From Glomus cerebriforme (taxonomy: Eukaryota; Glomeromycota; Glomeromycetes; Glomerales; Glomeraceae): 36,377 bases of DNA. A program made the position numbers and the translations under genes. Each line of letters opens with the position of its first letter. Within the stretch, counting starts at the first letter, position 1. Of this stretch, positions 21,633 to 31,218 are shown one piece after another. The DNA lies in the NCBI GenBank assembly GCA_003550305.1, contig QKYT01000358.1, positions 1,193-37,569 on the forward strand, in the 5' to 3' direction. A model generated the notes under the pieces. The model ran no database searches. It saw only the letters and a list, made by a program, of their open reading frames with translations, and was not told the origin of the DNA.

Positions 21633-22723
21633 AAGTGTAATATTTAAATGAATTTATATGATTTGACAGTTTATGAATTTTTTTAATGTTATTTCAAATA
21701 TAAGCATTTTTTTTATTATAAGAGAAATTTACTTAAATTTTCTTTATACTATACTCTATATTATTAAACTATGTGATTAATTTTTTATAAACTAAGGATT
21801 GTTCCAGCTTCCAAAAATATTAATAATTGTAAACTTCTGATCAATTGTAATTCTTATTTTTTTCCAACATTTTAATGCTCTTTGATGAAGTAATGGTTGA
21901 TAACATTATAAATTTTTTATTTGCTATATCTTGATTAAAAATAATTATCTTACATATCTTTCCATTTAAATTTATCCTTAGTATAATTTTACATATGGCA
22001 ACAATTTCATCACTTAGGAATGACTATCTTGACGACACAAAACACATTCGTTATAATAAGATTATTACATAGTATGTATTTATGCTGCTTGTAATAAAAT
22101 TTCTTTTTTAAATAAAAGATCTCAAAAAAAAATAAAATTTATAATTTTTTTAATTTACTGTATTTAACTTCTACGTGAAACAGTGGTAAATACGATATTA
22201 TGAATGATTCAATCTTTAAAAAAATTTCCTTTGCTTTGGTCACTCGAAAGCTGAAATTATAAGATACCGAAAATTTTAACCCAAGACTTACTTACCATCT
22301 TAGGATAATATAAGTAGTTACTGAAACAAAATAATAATCACCACTGCAGGAGCATCAAATTTACGAATAACACTTTCTAACAACTTCTATATATTGCTTT
22401 ATTTTGAGGAATAATATATTAATAAAATTATTAATTTGGTATTATTATTCATTGTTAATAATTGCAACAAATTAATTATTATTATTATTTATTAGTTAAA
22501 TCAATAACCCTAAGATATTTTACATAAAATATTCCAGTTAAAAATTTGAATGATGACTTTATATTTTATATATATTAATTATTATTTATTGGATGGGATA
22601 AAAATATCAGTCAAAGACTGATATCATCGTTCAGTCATTAGAAATAATATGACAGTTTATGCGATCAGACAGTTAAAATATATTAACAAGTTACATTATT
22701 TAAAATGAAATTAATTAAATTAA
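21633..22723. other. Gene-free spacer between convergent Sel1 genes
   Basis: Shared 3' flank of Sel1 gene 2 (plus) and the kinase-Sel1 gene (minus). It is AT-rich, with ATT microsatellite patches at about 22441-22492 and TTAATTAATAATTAATTAAT near the right end. No gene or structured repeat is visible. Confidence 0.55.
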
Positions 22724-25700
22724 TTAATAATTAATTAATAAAGATAAAAATAATTTAATTATTGATTTAGACTTTAAAAGATTATTTAAATTTTCATTAG
22801 AAATTTGGCATCCATTATCTATAGCTTTCTTATACCAATAAACAGCTTTTTCCAAATCTTTTTCTGTACCTATACCTCTTTCATAGAAAGATCCAAGTTT
22901 ATTTTGTGCATATGAAAATTCTTGTTCAGCTGAATTTTTATACCATTCAAATGCTTTAATTTTATCTTTTTCAATACCTATTCCGTATTGATAACATCTA
23001 CCTAACTTATATTGTGCTGCTTTTTGACACCAATAAATTTCTTCTTTCAAATCCTTTTCTGTGCCTATACCGTCTTTATAAAATAACACAAGTTCATTCC
23101 GACCATCATTATCTCTTTGTTTAGCCGATTTTTTATACCATTCAACTGCTTTAATTTCATCTTTTTTAGAACCTTTTCCATATTGATAACATATACCTAA
23201 ATTATATTGAGCAGTTATATCTCCATTTTCTGCTGCTTTTTGATACCAATAAATTGCTTTTTCCAAATTTTTTTTAGTACTTATACCATTTTCATAAAAA
23301 TATCCAAGTTTACTCTGTGCAACATTATAGCATTGTTCAGCTGACTTTTGTAACCATTCAAACGCTTTAATTTCATCTTTTTCAATTCCTATACCATATT
23401 GATAACATCTGCTTAAATTATATTGTGCTATTTTATTTTCATTTTCTGCTGCTTTTTGATACCAATAAATTGCTTTCTTTAAATCTTTTTCCATAATCAT
23501 ACCATTTTCATAAAAAAATCCAAGTTGGTTTTGAGCATCACTATATTCTTGTTCGGCCGATTTTTTATACCATTCAAATGCTTTAATTTCATCTTTTTCA
23601 GCATCTATTCTATATTGATAGCATTCACCTAAATTATATTGTGCATATTTATTTCCATTTTCTGCCGCGTTTTTATACCAATAAATCACTTTTTCCAAAT
23701 TTTCCTTAGTACCTATACCGCATTCATAAAAGTATCCAAGTCTATTTTGTGCATTGCAATAACCTTGTTCAGCTGATTTTTTTAGCCATTCAAATGCTTT
23801 AGTTTCATCTTTTTCAATACCATGCCCATACTCATAACATATACCTAAGCAATACTGAGAAATTTGATTTCCATTTTCTGCCGCTCTCTTATACCAATAA
23901 AAGGCTTTTGTAAAATCTTTTTCCATATTTATACCATGCTTATAAAAATATCCAAGTTTTTGTTGTGCTACATTAACTTCTTGTTCAGCTGATTGTTCAA
24001 ACCATTCAATTGCTTTAGTTTCATCTTTTACAACTCCATCACCATTTTCATAACGTAACCCTAAATTATATTGAGCGAATTTATTCTTATTTTCTGCTGC
24101 TTTTTGATACCAATAAATTGCTTTTTCCAAGTCTTTTTCTGTGCCTATACCATTTTTATAAAAAAATCCAAGTTGATTTTGTGCATCATCATAATTTTGT
24201 TCGGCTGACTTTTTAAGCCATTTAAATGCTTTAACTTTATCTTTTTCAAGACCAATCCCACATTCATAACATCTACCTAAATTGTATTGTGCTATTTTAT
24301 TTTCATTTTTCGCTGCTTTATGATACCAATAAATTGCTTTTCCCAAAATTTTTTCTGTACCAATAGCATGTTCATGAAAATGTCCAAGTTGATTTTGTGC
24401 ATCACTATATTCTTGCTTGGCTGATTTTTTATACCATTCAAATGCTTTAGCTTCGTCTTTTCCAATACCATTTCCATATTGATAACATTTACCTAAATTA
24501 TACTGTGAAGATTTATTTCCATTTTCTGCTGCTTTTTTATACCAATAAATTGCTTTTTCCAAATTTTTTTCCATACCTATACCATTTTCATAAGATATTC
24601 CTAAGCTATTTTGTGCATCATTATTTTCTTGTTTGGCTGATTTTTTATACAATTCAACAGCTTTATTTTCATCAATTTTGACACCTTTTCCGTATTGATA
24701 GCATTTACCTAAATTATATTGTGCCATATTATTTTCATTTTCTGCTGCTTTTTTATACCAAAAAATTGCTTTTTCCAAATCTTTCTCTGTGCCAATACCA
24801 TTTTCATAAAAAAATCCTAGTTTATTTTGTGCATTACTATATTCTTGTTCAGCTGATTTTTTATGCCATTCAAATGCTTTAGCTTCATCTTTTTCGACAT
24901 CTTTTCCATGATCATAACATTCACCTAAATTATATTGTGCAATTTTATCACCATTTTCTGCTGCCATTTGATACCAATAAAATGCTTTTATGCAACCACT
25001 TTTAGTTCCTGAAATACTACTCAAATTTGAAGTTTTTTCGTTTATTTCTAATAAATGATTTTCTTTCGATACGTTAATATTATCGACGAGCATTGATTTA
25101 AGGGATGAAACAAGAACTTGTGTATTTGGTCGCTCATTTGGTTCATATTTCCAACATTCTAATTAAGATGAATAAATTAATAAATTATTTGTTCTTTTTT
25201 CTTTAAAAAAAATATATTATCTATATAACTTACTTGTATATAAGTCACTGTATTCAATAGGAGTTCCATCAATAATTTTTTCTTTTTTTCCTCCACGTAT
25301 AGTTAAGGTTAGATTTATATGGTGTTCAATATTTTTAAATGGTCTATGCCCACTTGAAATTTGCCACATAATAACTCCAACACTATATATATCAGATTTT
25401 TTATTTAATTTGTAATTATTATTATTAAGTTTTTTTGGATCTACATAAGGTAACCTGGTAACGCACCAATCATTTTTGATGTATTACTTGATGTTTCAAT
25501 TTTTTTTGATAATCCAAAGTCTGTTAACTTAATGTTTTTCTGGTGTACAAGTATATTGTTTTCGTGCTTTCATAAAAAAGAAAAGAAAAAAAAAAAAAAA
25601 AAAAAAAATTAAATAGGATCATCAACTGTACATAAAGGAGGTCAGGTGCTCATGTATATCTTTTCTTTTTGGATAATTCCGGCCAGAATTACATAATGCT

Positions 25701-26484
25701 GGCCTTGAATAAATGCGCAGGGTTTAATGGTCTACTGCAAAGAAAAATTTACTAGTTCTACTATACGCATTTTTCAGGGCCGGAATTATCATAATGCCAG
25801 TCAGTTTTTAAATAAGATAATTTTTTTGCTGGAAGTATCTTAAAAAGGAAAGATTTACATGAATGTCTTACCAGATCACGATGAATAATATCACGTTCAT
25901 GCAAACACAAAAGTGCACCAGCCAGCTGCAATGCTAAGCAAAGTTTATCATGCCAATTAAGTTCATTAAAATGCTCGTTTAAATATGTTTTCAATGTACC
26001 GCCATCAGCATACTCCAAAACTAAAGTATAGTTGTTCGTTTTATTCAACGCATCTGAAAGAAAATATTTTTTTTTAAAAAAAAAAATAAAAGCAAGATAA
26101 TAATAGTAATATTTTATATTATTATTCTTACCGGTTTCTGTCCTCGAAATTCCATAAAAGTTTATTATATTTGCATGAAAATGAACTTCTCGATGTAGTT
26201 TTAACTATATAAACATATAAAGTATAAATCAATTTACACATAATACAAAAAAATTTGTAAATAAATACCTCATTAACAAATTCTTTAAGAGTTGACTTTT
26301 GATTATTAAAAGATTTCAAAGCTAAAATAGTATCAGTATTTTTCCAATTGGCACGAACAACACTTCCAAATGAACCAATTCCCAATGGTCTAATCTTTTC
26401 GAATTCCGAGTATTCATAATAATTTATGTACTTATTTTCAATTGATTTTTCTAACCAATCAATATATTCATTTGTATCAGACAT
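22724..26484 (-). CDS. Protein kinase-Sel1 fusion, frame broken in activation segment
   Basis: Five minus-strand exons: 26269-26484, 26132-26204, 25872-26053, 25234-25566 and 22724-25158. Exons 1-4 encode a TKL-type kinase: glycine loop GIGSFGSV (residues 35-42), lysine in LALKSF (57), helix-C glutamate in LHREV (78), hinge [10 protein letters not shown], catalytic HRDLHENN split by intron 3 (154-161), TDFGLSKK (Asp 173), then [16 protein letters not shown]. Exon 5 completes the C-lobe ([14 protein letters not shown]) and continues into about 20 Sel1 repeats. In exon 4, 8 extra bases at 25449-25464 shift the frame just before the expected LPYVDP and bring a TAG. Without them, exon 4 ends in phase 1 and joins exon 5 exactly (1076 residues). 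The Sel1 part stays fully open from an ATG at 25093. Either a recent break or an assembly error. Confidence 0.8.
25449..25464 (-). other. 8-base near-duplication (possible excision footprint)
   Basis: On the plus strand GGTAACCT is followed directly by GGTAACGC; the minus strand reads GCGTTACC-AGGTTACC. Six of eight bases are repeated and the two bases at the junction differ. This is the net 8-base insertion that breaks the kinase frame. Confidence 0.6.
25567..25871 (-). other. Long intron 3 of kinase-Sel1 gene with internal inverted repeat
   Basis: At about 305 bases this intron is four times longer than the others. It splits the codons for HRDL and HENN. Near its 3' end is a run of about 26 A on the plus strand (25589-25609 area). 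Between 25672 and 25790 GATAATTCCGGCC and its perfect inverse GGCCGGAATTATC bound a 119-base segment. That segment also holds GGCCAGAATTA and two ATAATGC(T/C)(G/A)G words, related to the dispersed GGCCAGAATT motif. A small element probably inserted into the intron. Confidence 0.65.
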
Positions 26485-27092
26485 ATTTTTAAAAGTTGTA
26501 TTTTTTTTAAAAAAAAAACTGTATTTTTTTTCCCCAAGACACGAAATATATACGTTTATTTGAGTGAATAATTGTGTAATCATAATTGTAGATCTCATAT
26601 AAACATTAATATTAGTATCTTTCAACCTTTTTCTTTATTCGGGAATTTTATGTTCAAAATAACGCTCATGATAATCTAAATCTTTTTATCTTTTGTGTTT
26701 ATATTTGAAGAATCACACTGTTTTTCTGCCTAAATATAGATTATTATTTTACAATAATTATTTTTTATAGAAATTTTACAATAAATTTTTTTTCAATAAT
26801 TTTTTTACAATAATAAACTGATAGCGAAAAGCATGCGGTTTTTTTTCTGCCTAAATTTAGATTATTATTATTATTTTACAACATATATATAGAAATTTTA
26901 TAATAATAATTTTATATCTAACATTCTTGATCATAAAATGGTTTAACCGATTAGAAAGTTTCACAAATAGGAATTTTGCAGTTCATGAATTGTTGACTTC
27001 AGCCTTAACGATAAGTGGAAATTTAAACCTTTCGATATATTACTGGCGGTGATTGTCACTACGCACTGTGATTATCACGCTATTATCAATAT
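26485..27092. other. Upstream region of kinase-Sel1 gene, with direct repeat
   Basis: No gene is supported. Two diverged copies of a block starting TTTTTCTGCCTAAAT and running through TAGATTATTATT and ATAGAAATTTTA lie at about 26720-26787 and 26841-26917, a spacing of about 121 bases. At 27045-27082 a GGTGATTGTCAC / GTGATTATCAC pair resembles the start of the 52-base dispersed motif. Confidence 0.55.
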
Positions 27093-27498
27093 GTGTGTGC
27101 CAGTTTGTGGCGCAGCAATTATTCAAAAAAAAAAAAAAAAAATACATAACAATTTTTTTTCTTTGACATAAAGCTTTTAAATTTATACTGTAGATGTAAT
27201 TTTGGCTGCTCTGCAAGTTTACTTATGTTTTGGAAGGAGGTTTAAAATGCGGGTTTGACTTTACATATAAATGATTGATTATACCATCTTTTCCGATCAT
27301 TTCCAAAAATGGATTTGACGAAAATAAAATTTGTCAAACAAGTCAATAATGATATTTTTAAGTAAACTTGTAGAGCAGTCGAAATTAGATCCATTTAGCA
27401 ACTTTTAAAAGCTATATGTTATGATAATATAAAAAATTTTCTTTTTATGATTTTTTATTGCGCCACATCGGCTAGTTGCGCCACAAACCTGGCACTCA
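27093..27498. mobile_element. Foldback MITE, about 400 bases
   Basis: The ends are inverted repeats: GTGCCAGTTTGTGGCGCA on the left (27097-27114) and TGCGCCACAAACCTGGCAC on the right (27477-27495). Inner arms also match: TGCTCTGCAAGTTTACTTA (about 27206-27224) against TAAGTAAACTTGTAGAGCA (about 27359-27377). Further matches are AAGCTTTTAA against TTAAAAGCT and GTTTGAC against GTCAAAC. Almost the whole element can fold on itself. No coding capacity; a target duplication was not clear. Confidence 0.7.
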
Positions 27499-27809
27499 TT
27501 TCGTTTATTAATAAAAAATTGATTTATTATATGTAAATTTACAGAAAAAAAGTTTCTTTTTAGGGTAGAAAGAATGTTATAATTTTACTTTTAAATTTTT
27601 TTATTGTCACCGTCAATGATCTTTATATAATCACTAAATGTTGAGTAACTTAGCATTGCAAAAAAATTTAAGATGAAACATTTTGACTAACCGAAATTAA
27701 CGGGGACAATTACCCGCCGAATATGATTGTGTCTGCCGCGGTGAAGCGTATCGATAATGCTAAGCCACGAGCAAAAATCTTTTTTTTAAAAAAGCTTCGA
27801 AACAGGAAT

Positions 27810-27810
<1 letters not shown>

Positions 27811-27846
<36 letters not shown>

Positions 27847-27865
27847 AAAAAAAAAAAAAAAAAAA
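27811..27865 (+). repeat. Long A tract before the Kre9-like gene
   Basis: A tract of about 55 bases, broken by a single C at 27846, lies about 75 bases upstream of the ATG at 27938. A tiny upstream frame of five codons (ATG at 27878, stop at 27893) follows it. Poly(dA:dT) tracts commonly exclude nucleosomes in fungal promoters; a regulatory role here is inference. Confidence 0.6.
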
Positions 27866-27937
27866 GGAAAAAAAAAAATGAAATTAAACAAATAAAAATC
27901 TTCAACATTTGAATTCAAATTTTTTAAAAAGATCATA

Positions 27938-28584
27938 ATGAACAAAACATCAAATACGTTCTCAAAAGAATCATCATATAATTCATTTTCAAAATATGAT
28001 AAAAAATATTCAAAATATTTATCAAAAATATTTTTTACACTTTCAAATTTTTTAATAATTTTAATCATCACGATTTTATTTAATAAATATTTTAATACGA
28101 CTTCATATTATGATCAAATCTGTTTAATTAATATTACTTCACCAAATGAGTTGTATTATCAGGATAAGACTTATCAAAATGTAAATTGGACAATCGAAGA
28201 ATGTCCTTATATTTCTTGTAAGTGAAATTCTTTTTTGATAGAAAAAGAGTAGAGAGAAGAAACTTAATAAATTAAAAAATTTTTGTTCTTTATAGTCGAT
28301 TCGACTGTAGCAATATACATTTTTGCGAAAAATTCTGGTAATTACGTCTTTAACACAACGGCAGTATGTATTAAAAAAAAAAATTTTTTTTTCTTAATTA
28401 AATTAAATAATTACTAAAATTTAATTGAAATCTTTTTAAGAAATATGGAGATAAACATGTTAAATTTTATATAAATAATTGGACAAACAACGATTCCTTT
28501 ATAGTTTCAATATGGTCAGATCATGTATTTGGAATCTCTAATTTTTTCAAGATTTATCATCCAACTAAGACCATTAAAAAATGA
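27938..28584 (+). CDS. Membrane-anchored protein with Kre9/Knh1-like domain
   Basis: Three exons (27938-28217, 28296-28363 and 28441-28584) give 492 bases, 163 residues. Splice signals are GTAAGT...TATAG and GTATGT...TTAAG, in phases 1 and 0. Residues 1-30 are polar, with many Ser, Lys and Tyr. Residues 31-48 (IFFTLSNFLIILIITILF) form one membrane segment, so a signal anchor with the rest outside the cytosol is likely. From residue 63 the pattern INITSPNELYY, VNWTIE, TVAIYIFAK, VKFYINNW, FIVSIWSD and FGISNFFKIY matches the beta-sandwich layout of the Kre9/Knh1 N-terminal domain family (SP start, conserved Trp after a turn, S/G-x-S-x-F ending). That family includes proteins of fungal wall beta-1,6-glucan assembly. 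Several NxT/S sites could be glycosylated. Assignment is by pattern, not by search. Confidence 0.7.
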
Positions 28585-29645
28585 GTATTTATTACAATTT
28601 TTTGGCGTAGTAATTGGGTAAATTTTAATTTATTGGGTCATTGTAAGAGAATAAGGAAACTTTTATTACCAAAACCATAATTTGCCTTTCATAGTACAAA
28701 ATAATAATAATAATAATAATAATACATGCACGAAAACTCTGTTTAACTTAAATGTATTGTGTAAATGAAAAATAAATAACATAATAAATCATTTATTTAG
28801 GATATTAATCAAACTTTTCTCAGGTTTTCAGTTTCCGAATATAACAATTTCATTTTTCATTTTGCTGATTAATTTATTATAATAAGTAAATCGTAATCAT
28901 ATATGATCATATGATAAATTTTTTTTTTTCTTTCTTGTTATACAAAAATGGTTAGTCTATTTACGTTAAACAAAGAAATTTAAAATTGATTTTGTGCGAA
29001 TAGAAATCAAAATATCAGTCTGATGGAAGATTGGCGTAAACTGATTGGGTGATGATCCCGGTTATTTCCTTATTTATTGTTCATTTAAGTATTATATTTA
29101 CATTGCCTCTTTCATCAAACAAAAGCCACACAATGTTTATTCGGCTAAATTGTTGTTATCCAAGATTTACTTAATTTATGAATCAATAACATTCGTAATG
29201 CGTAGATAATCCAATAAATATAAAAGGACCTCCTTTTCAAAAAAATTTCTTTTTTAAAAAAAAAAATTTTCTGCAAACAACAAAAAACAACTAGAATTTT
29301 TATTATATATTATAACCTTCGAATTTTTTGGATTTATCACTTAACGAAAGAAAGAATTTATGCGTATCAAGAATGTAGCTTTAATCTTGTATTGAGGCAA
29401 TAACTGGTCTGTGATACCCTTAGATGTTCTGAGTCGCATGTGCGCTATTACTTTCATCATGACAAAAAAAAAAATTGATAATATGAAAGGTGTTACGATA
29501 GTTTACACCTCATATTTCTTTTAAAGATACTGGATTTAAAACAACCCACTTTTAATTCATTTAAATTTTATTATACCTCATTCAATTTTTTATTTTATTC
29601 ATTTATTCTTTTTATTTTTATTTTTTTTTTTTTATTTTTTTTTTT
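28585..29645. other. Gene-free stretch
   Basis: No gene is supported. An (AAT)n microsatellite of about eight units lies at 28699-28724. Runs of T and A flank 28920 and 29246-29275, and a T-rich block leads into the palindromes at 29646. Confidence 0.5.
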
Positions 29646-29694
29646 TTAACTTTGTTTCACTTTAAGTGAAACAAAGTTAAGGAACGAACGTTCC
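29646..29694. repeat. Two adjoining perfect palindromes
   Basis: TTAACTTTGTTTCACTT and its exact inverse AAGTGAAACAAAGTTAA (17-base arms, one central base) occupy 29646-29680. They are followed at once by GGAACG-AA-CGTTCC at 29681-29694. The pair sits between T-rich tracts, at the left edge of the minisatellite block. Confidence 0.8.
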
Positions 29695-29766
29695 CTTTTT
29701 TAATATTTTATTAAAGTGAATATGTTCAATATATTTTATTCTCCCCCATTAAATGATTTTATAAAG

Positions 29767-30127
29767 TCCAATTTGAATTATTGGCACAAAACGTGCCCCC
29801 CTTTATTTTTTTATAATGGTCCAATTTGTTTTATTGGCACAAAACGTGCCCCTTTTTACTTTTTTATAATGGAAAATTTTCCAATTTGTTTTATTGGCAC
29901 AAAACGTGCCTCTTCTTATTTAGGAAATTGTTCCAATTTGTTTTATTGGCACAAAACGTGCCTCTTTTTATTTAGGAAATTGTTCCAATTTGTCTTATTG
30001 GCACAAAACGTGCTCCTCCTTTTTTATTTTTAAGGAACTTTATTTCCAATTTGTTTTATTGGCACAAATTGTTTTGTTTTTATTTTATTTTATCAGATAT
30101 TTTAAACTATACTTCCAATTTGCACAA
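29767..30127. repeat. Minisatellite with hairpin in each unit
   Basis: Six units and a partial seventh start at about 29767, 29820, 29880, 29932, 29984, 30045 and 30114, with lengths of 52-69 bases. Each begins TCCAATTTG and continues TTATTGGCAC. Units 1-5 contain GGCAC-AAAAC-GTGCC or a near form, a five-base-arm hairpin; unit 6 has lost it. Unit tails are T-rich and vary in length. Frames running through it (repeating FYWHKTC-like peptides) are products of the repeat rather than a gene. Confidence 0.85.
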
Positions 30128-30958
30128 TTCATGTGTTGCCCGCCCTTTGTTGGGGGGGCGAGTATGCCTATATTCTGGCTAGAAACCCCGGTTCTGAAAT
30201 TTTAGAAACATTGAAAATCCTTTTATTATTGAATGAACTTTTTGTAGCTTTAGTTTTCCTTTTAATTATACTTTTCACTTTTTTTTTTTTTTTTTTTTTT
30301 TTTTCTATTTCTTTCTATTTCTTTTTAATAAAATTACAAAATAAAATAAAATTTTTTAAATTTAAATTTTACGTGATTTCCGTTTTCATCTGTGAATATT
30401 AGAAAATGTTTATCGTTTTTTTTTTTTGCTTTGCCCGTCAATAAAAAAAATGTAAATAAAAGTGTCATACTAAATAAAAATTTTAATTACAATATGAGCA
30501 CACCCGTGAATTTAGTAATATCACGTGATCCCTATTGTCATGGAACTTAGATGCTGTACGAGTCAAGTTTATCATTTTAAAACGTACTGGATTATTGTAT
30601 GCTAATATGTTTAGTGTTTTAAAAACGAGTTTTTTTTAATAAAAAAAAAATTTATTGATCTATGCTATTAATAATAAAAAATTACATAATCAATTATAAA
30701 CCACAAGTCCCATCGGACACTTTGCGGGAGCATGACTAAATCTTATTACACGGTATCATATAAATATGCAAATCATTGATATTGAGTAGTTGTTGGCGTA
30801 TTATTTACATTATTTACTCAATGTTTATTTTTTAAACGGATCAAAAAGAAAGTGTCCAAAAAAAAATCTTTCATTCGACGTTTTCTTTGGCATTGTTAAT
30901 CTATCAAAGTGTTTCAGAACTTTTTTTTTTTTTTGTACATTATTACATTCATCTAGTG
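30128..30958. other. Gene-free stretch starting with a GC-rich patch
   Basis: The first 85 bases (about 30128-30212) are unusually GC-rich for this window, with GCCCGCCCTTTGTTGGGGG, then GGCGAGTATGCC and AACCCCGGTTCTG. The patch sits right against the minisatellite and may belong to the same larger element. After it come a run of about 24 T (30279-30303) and AT-rich sequence with no supportable gene. Confidence 0.5.
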
Positions 30959-31218
30959 TTCCAATCCGCGGATATCCGTGATCCGTTTATCCGATCCGAT
31001 CATTATCCGTCATCCGGAAAATCCGCCGAATTACGGATATTCGTCATTCGTCGGATATCCGAAGGATAATCGGATACGGATAAAAATAAATTTATGTAAT
31101 AAATGGTCCATTATCCAATTATCTGAGAAATCCTATCCGATATTATCCGTTATCCAAAATATCCGGATTTTTGGACGGATATCCGTAATCCGGCGAATAA
31201 CGGTTTAACGGATTGGAA
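30959..31218. mobile_element. Inverted-repeat element packed with ATCCG/CGGAT
   Basis: The 260-base block starts TTCCAATCCG and ends with the exact inverse CGGATTGGAA. Between these are about twenty ATCCG or CGGAT words on the two strands, many joined as CGGATATCCG palindromes. ATCTA occurs on both sides (30951-30955 and 31219-31223), but three bases separate it from the left end, so a target duplication is uncertain. Open frames across it come from the repeat. It is probably a non-autonomous DNA element with many internal binding-site-like repeats. Confidence 0.65.

Noticed and set aside
27760..28071. 103-codon minus-strand frame with poly-Phe
   Set aside because: It is the antisense of the long A tract and of the first exon of the Kre9-like gene.
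29716..30402. Overlapping plus-strand frames of 71-105 codons
   Set aside because: They are translations of the minisatellite and the GC-rich patch; the repeating peptide follows DNA unit length changes and shifts frame between units.
30790..31208. Three plus-strand frames of 60-76 codons
   Set aside because: They run through the ATCCG/CGGAT repeat element and reflect its repeats.
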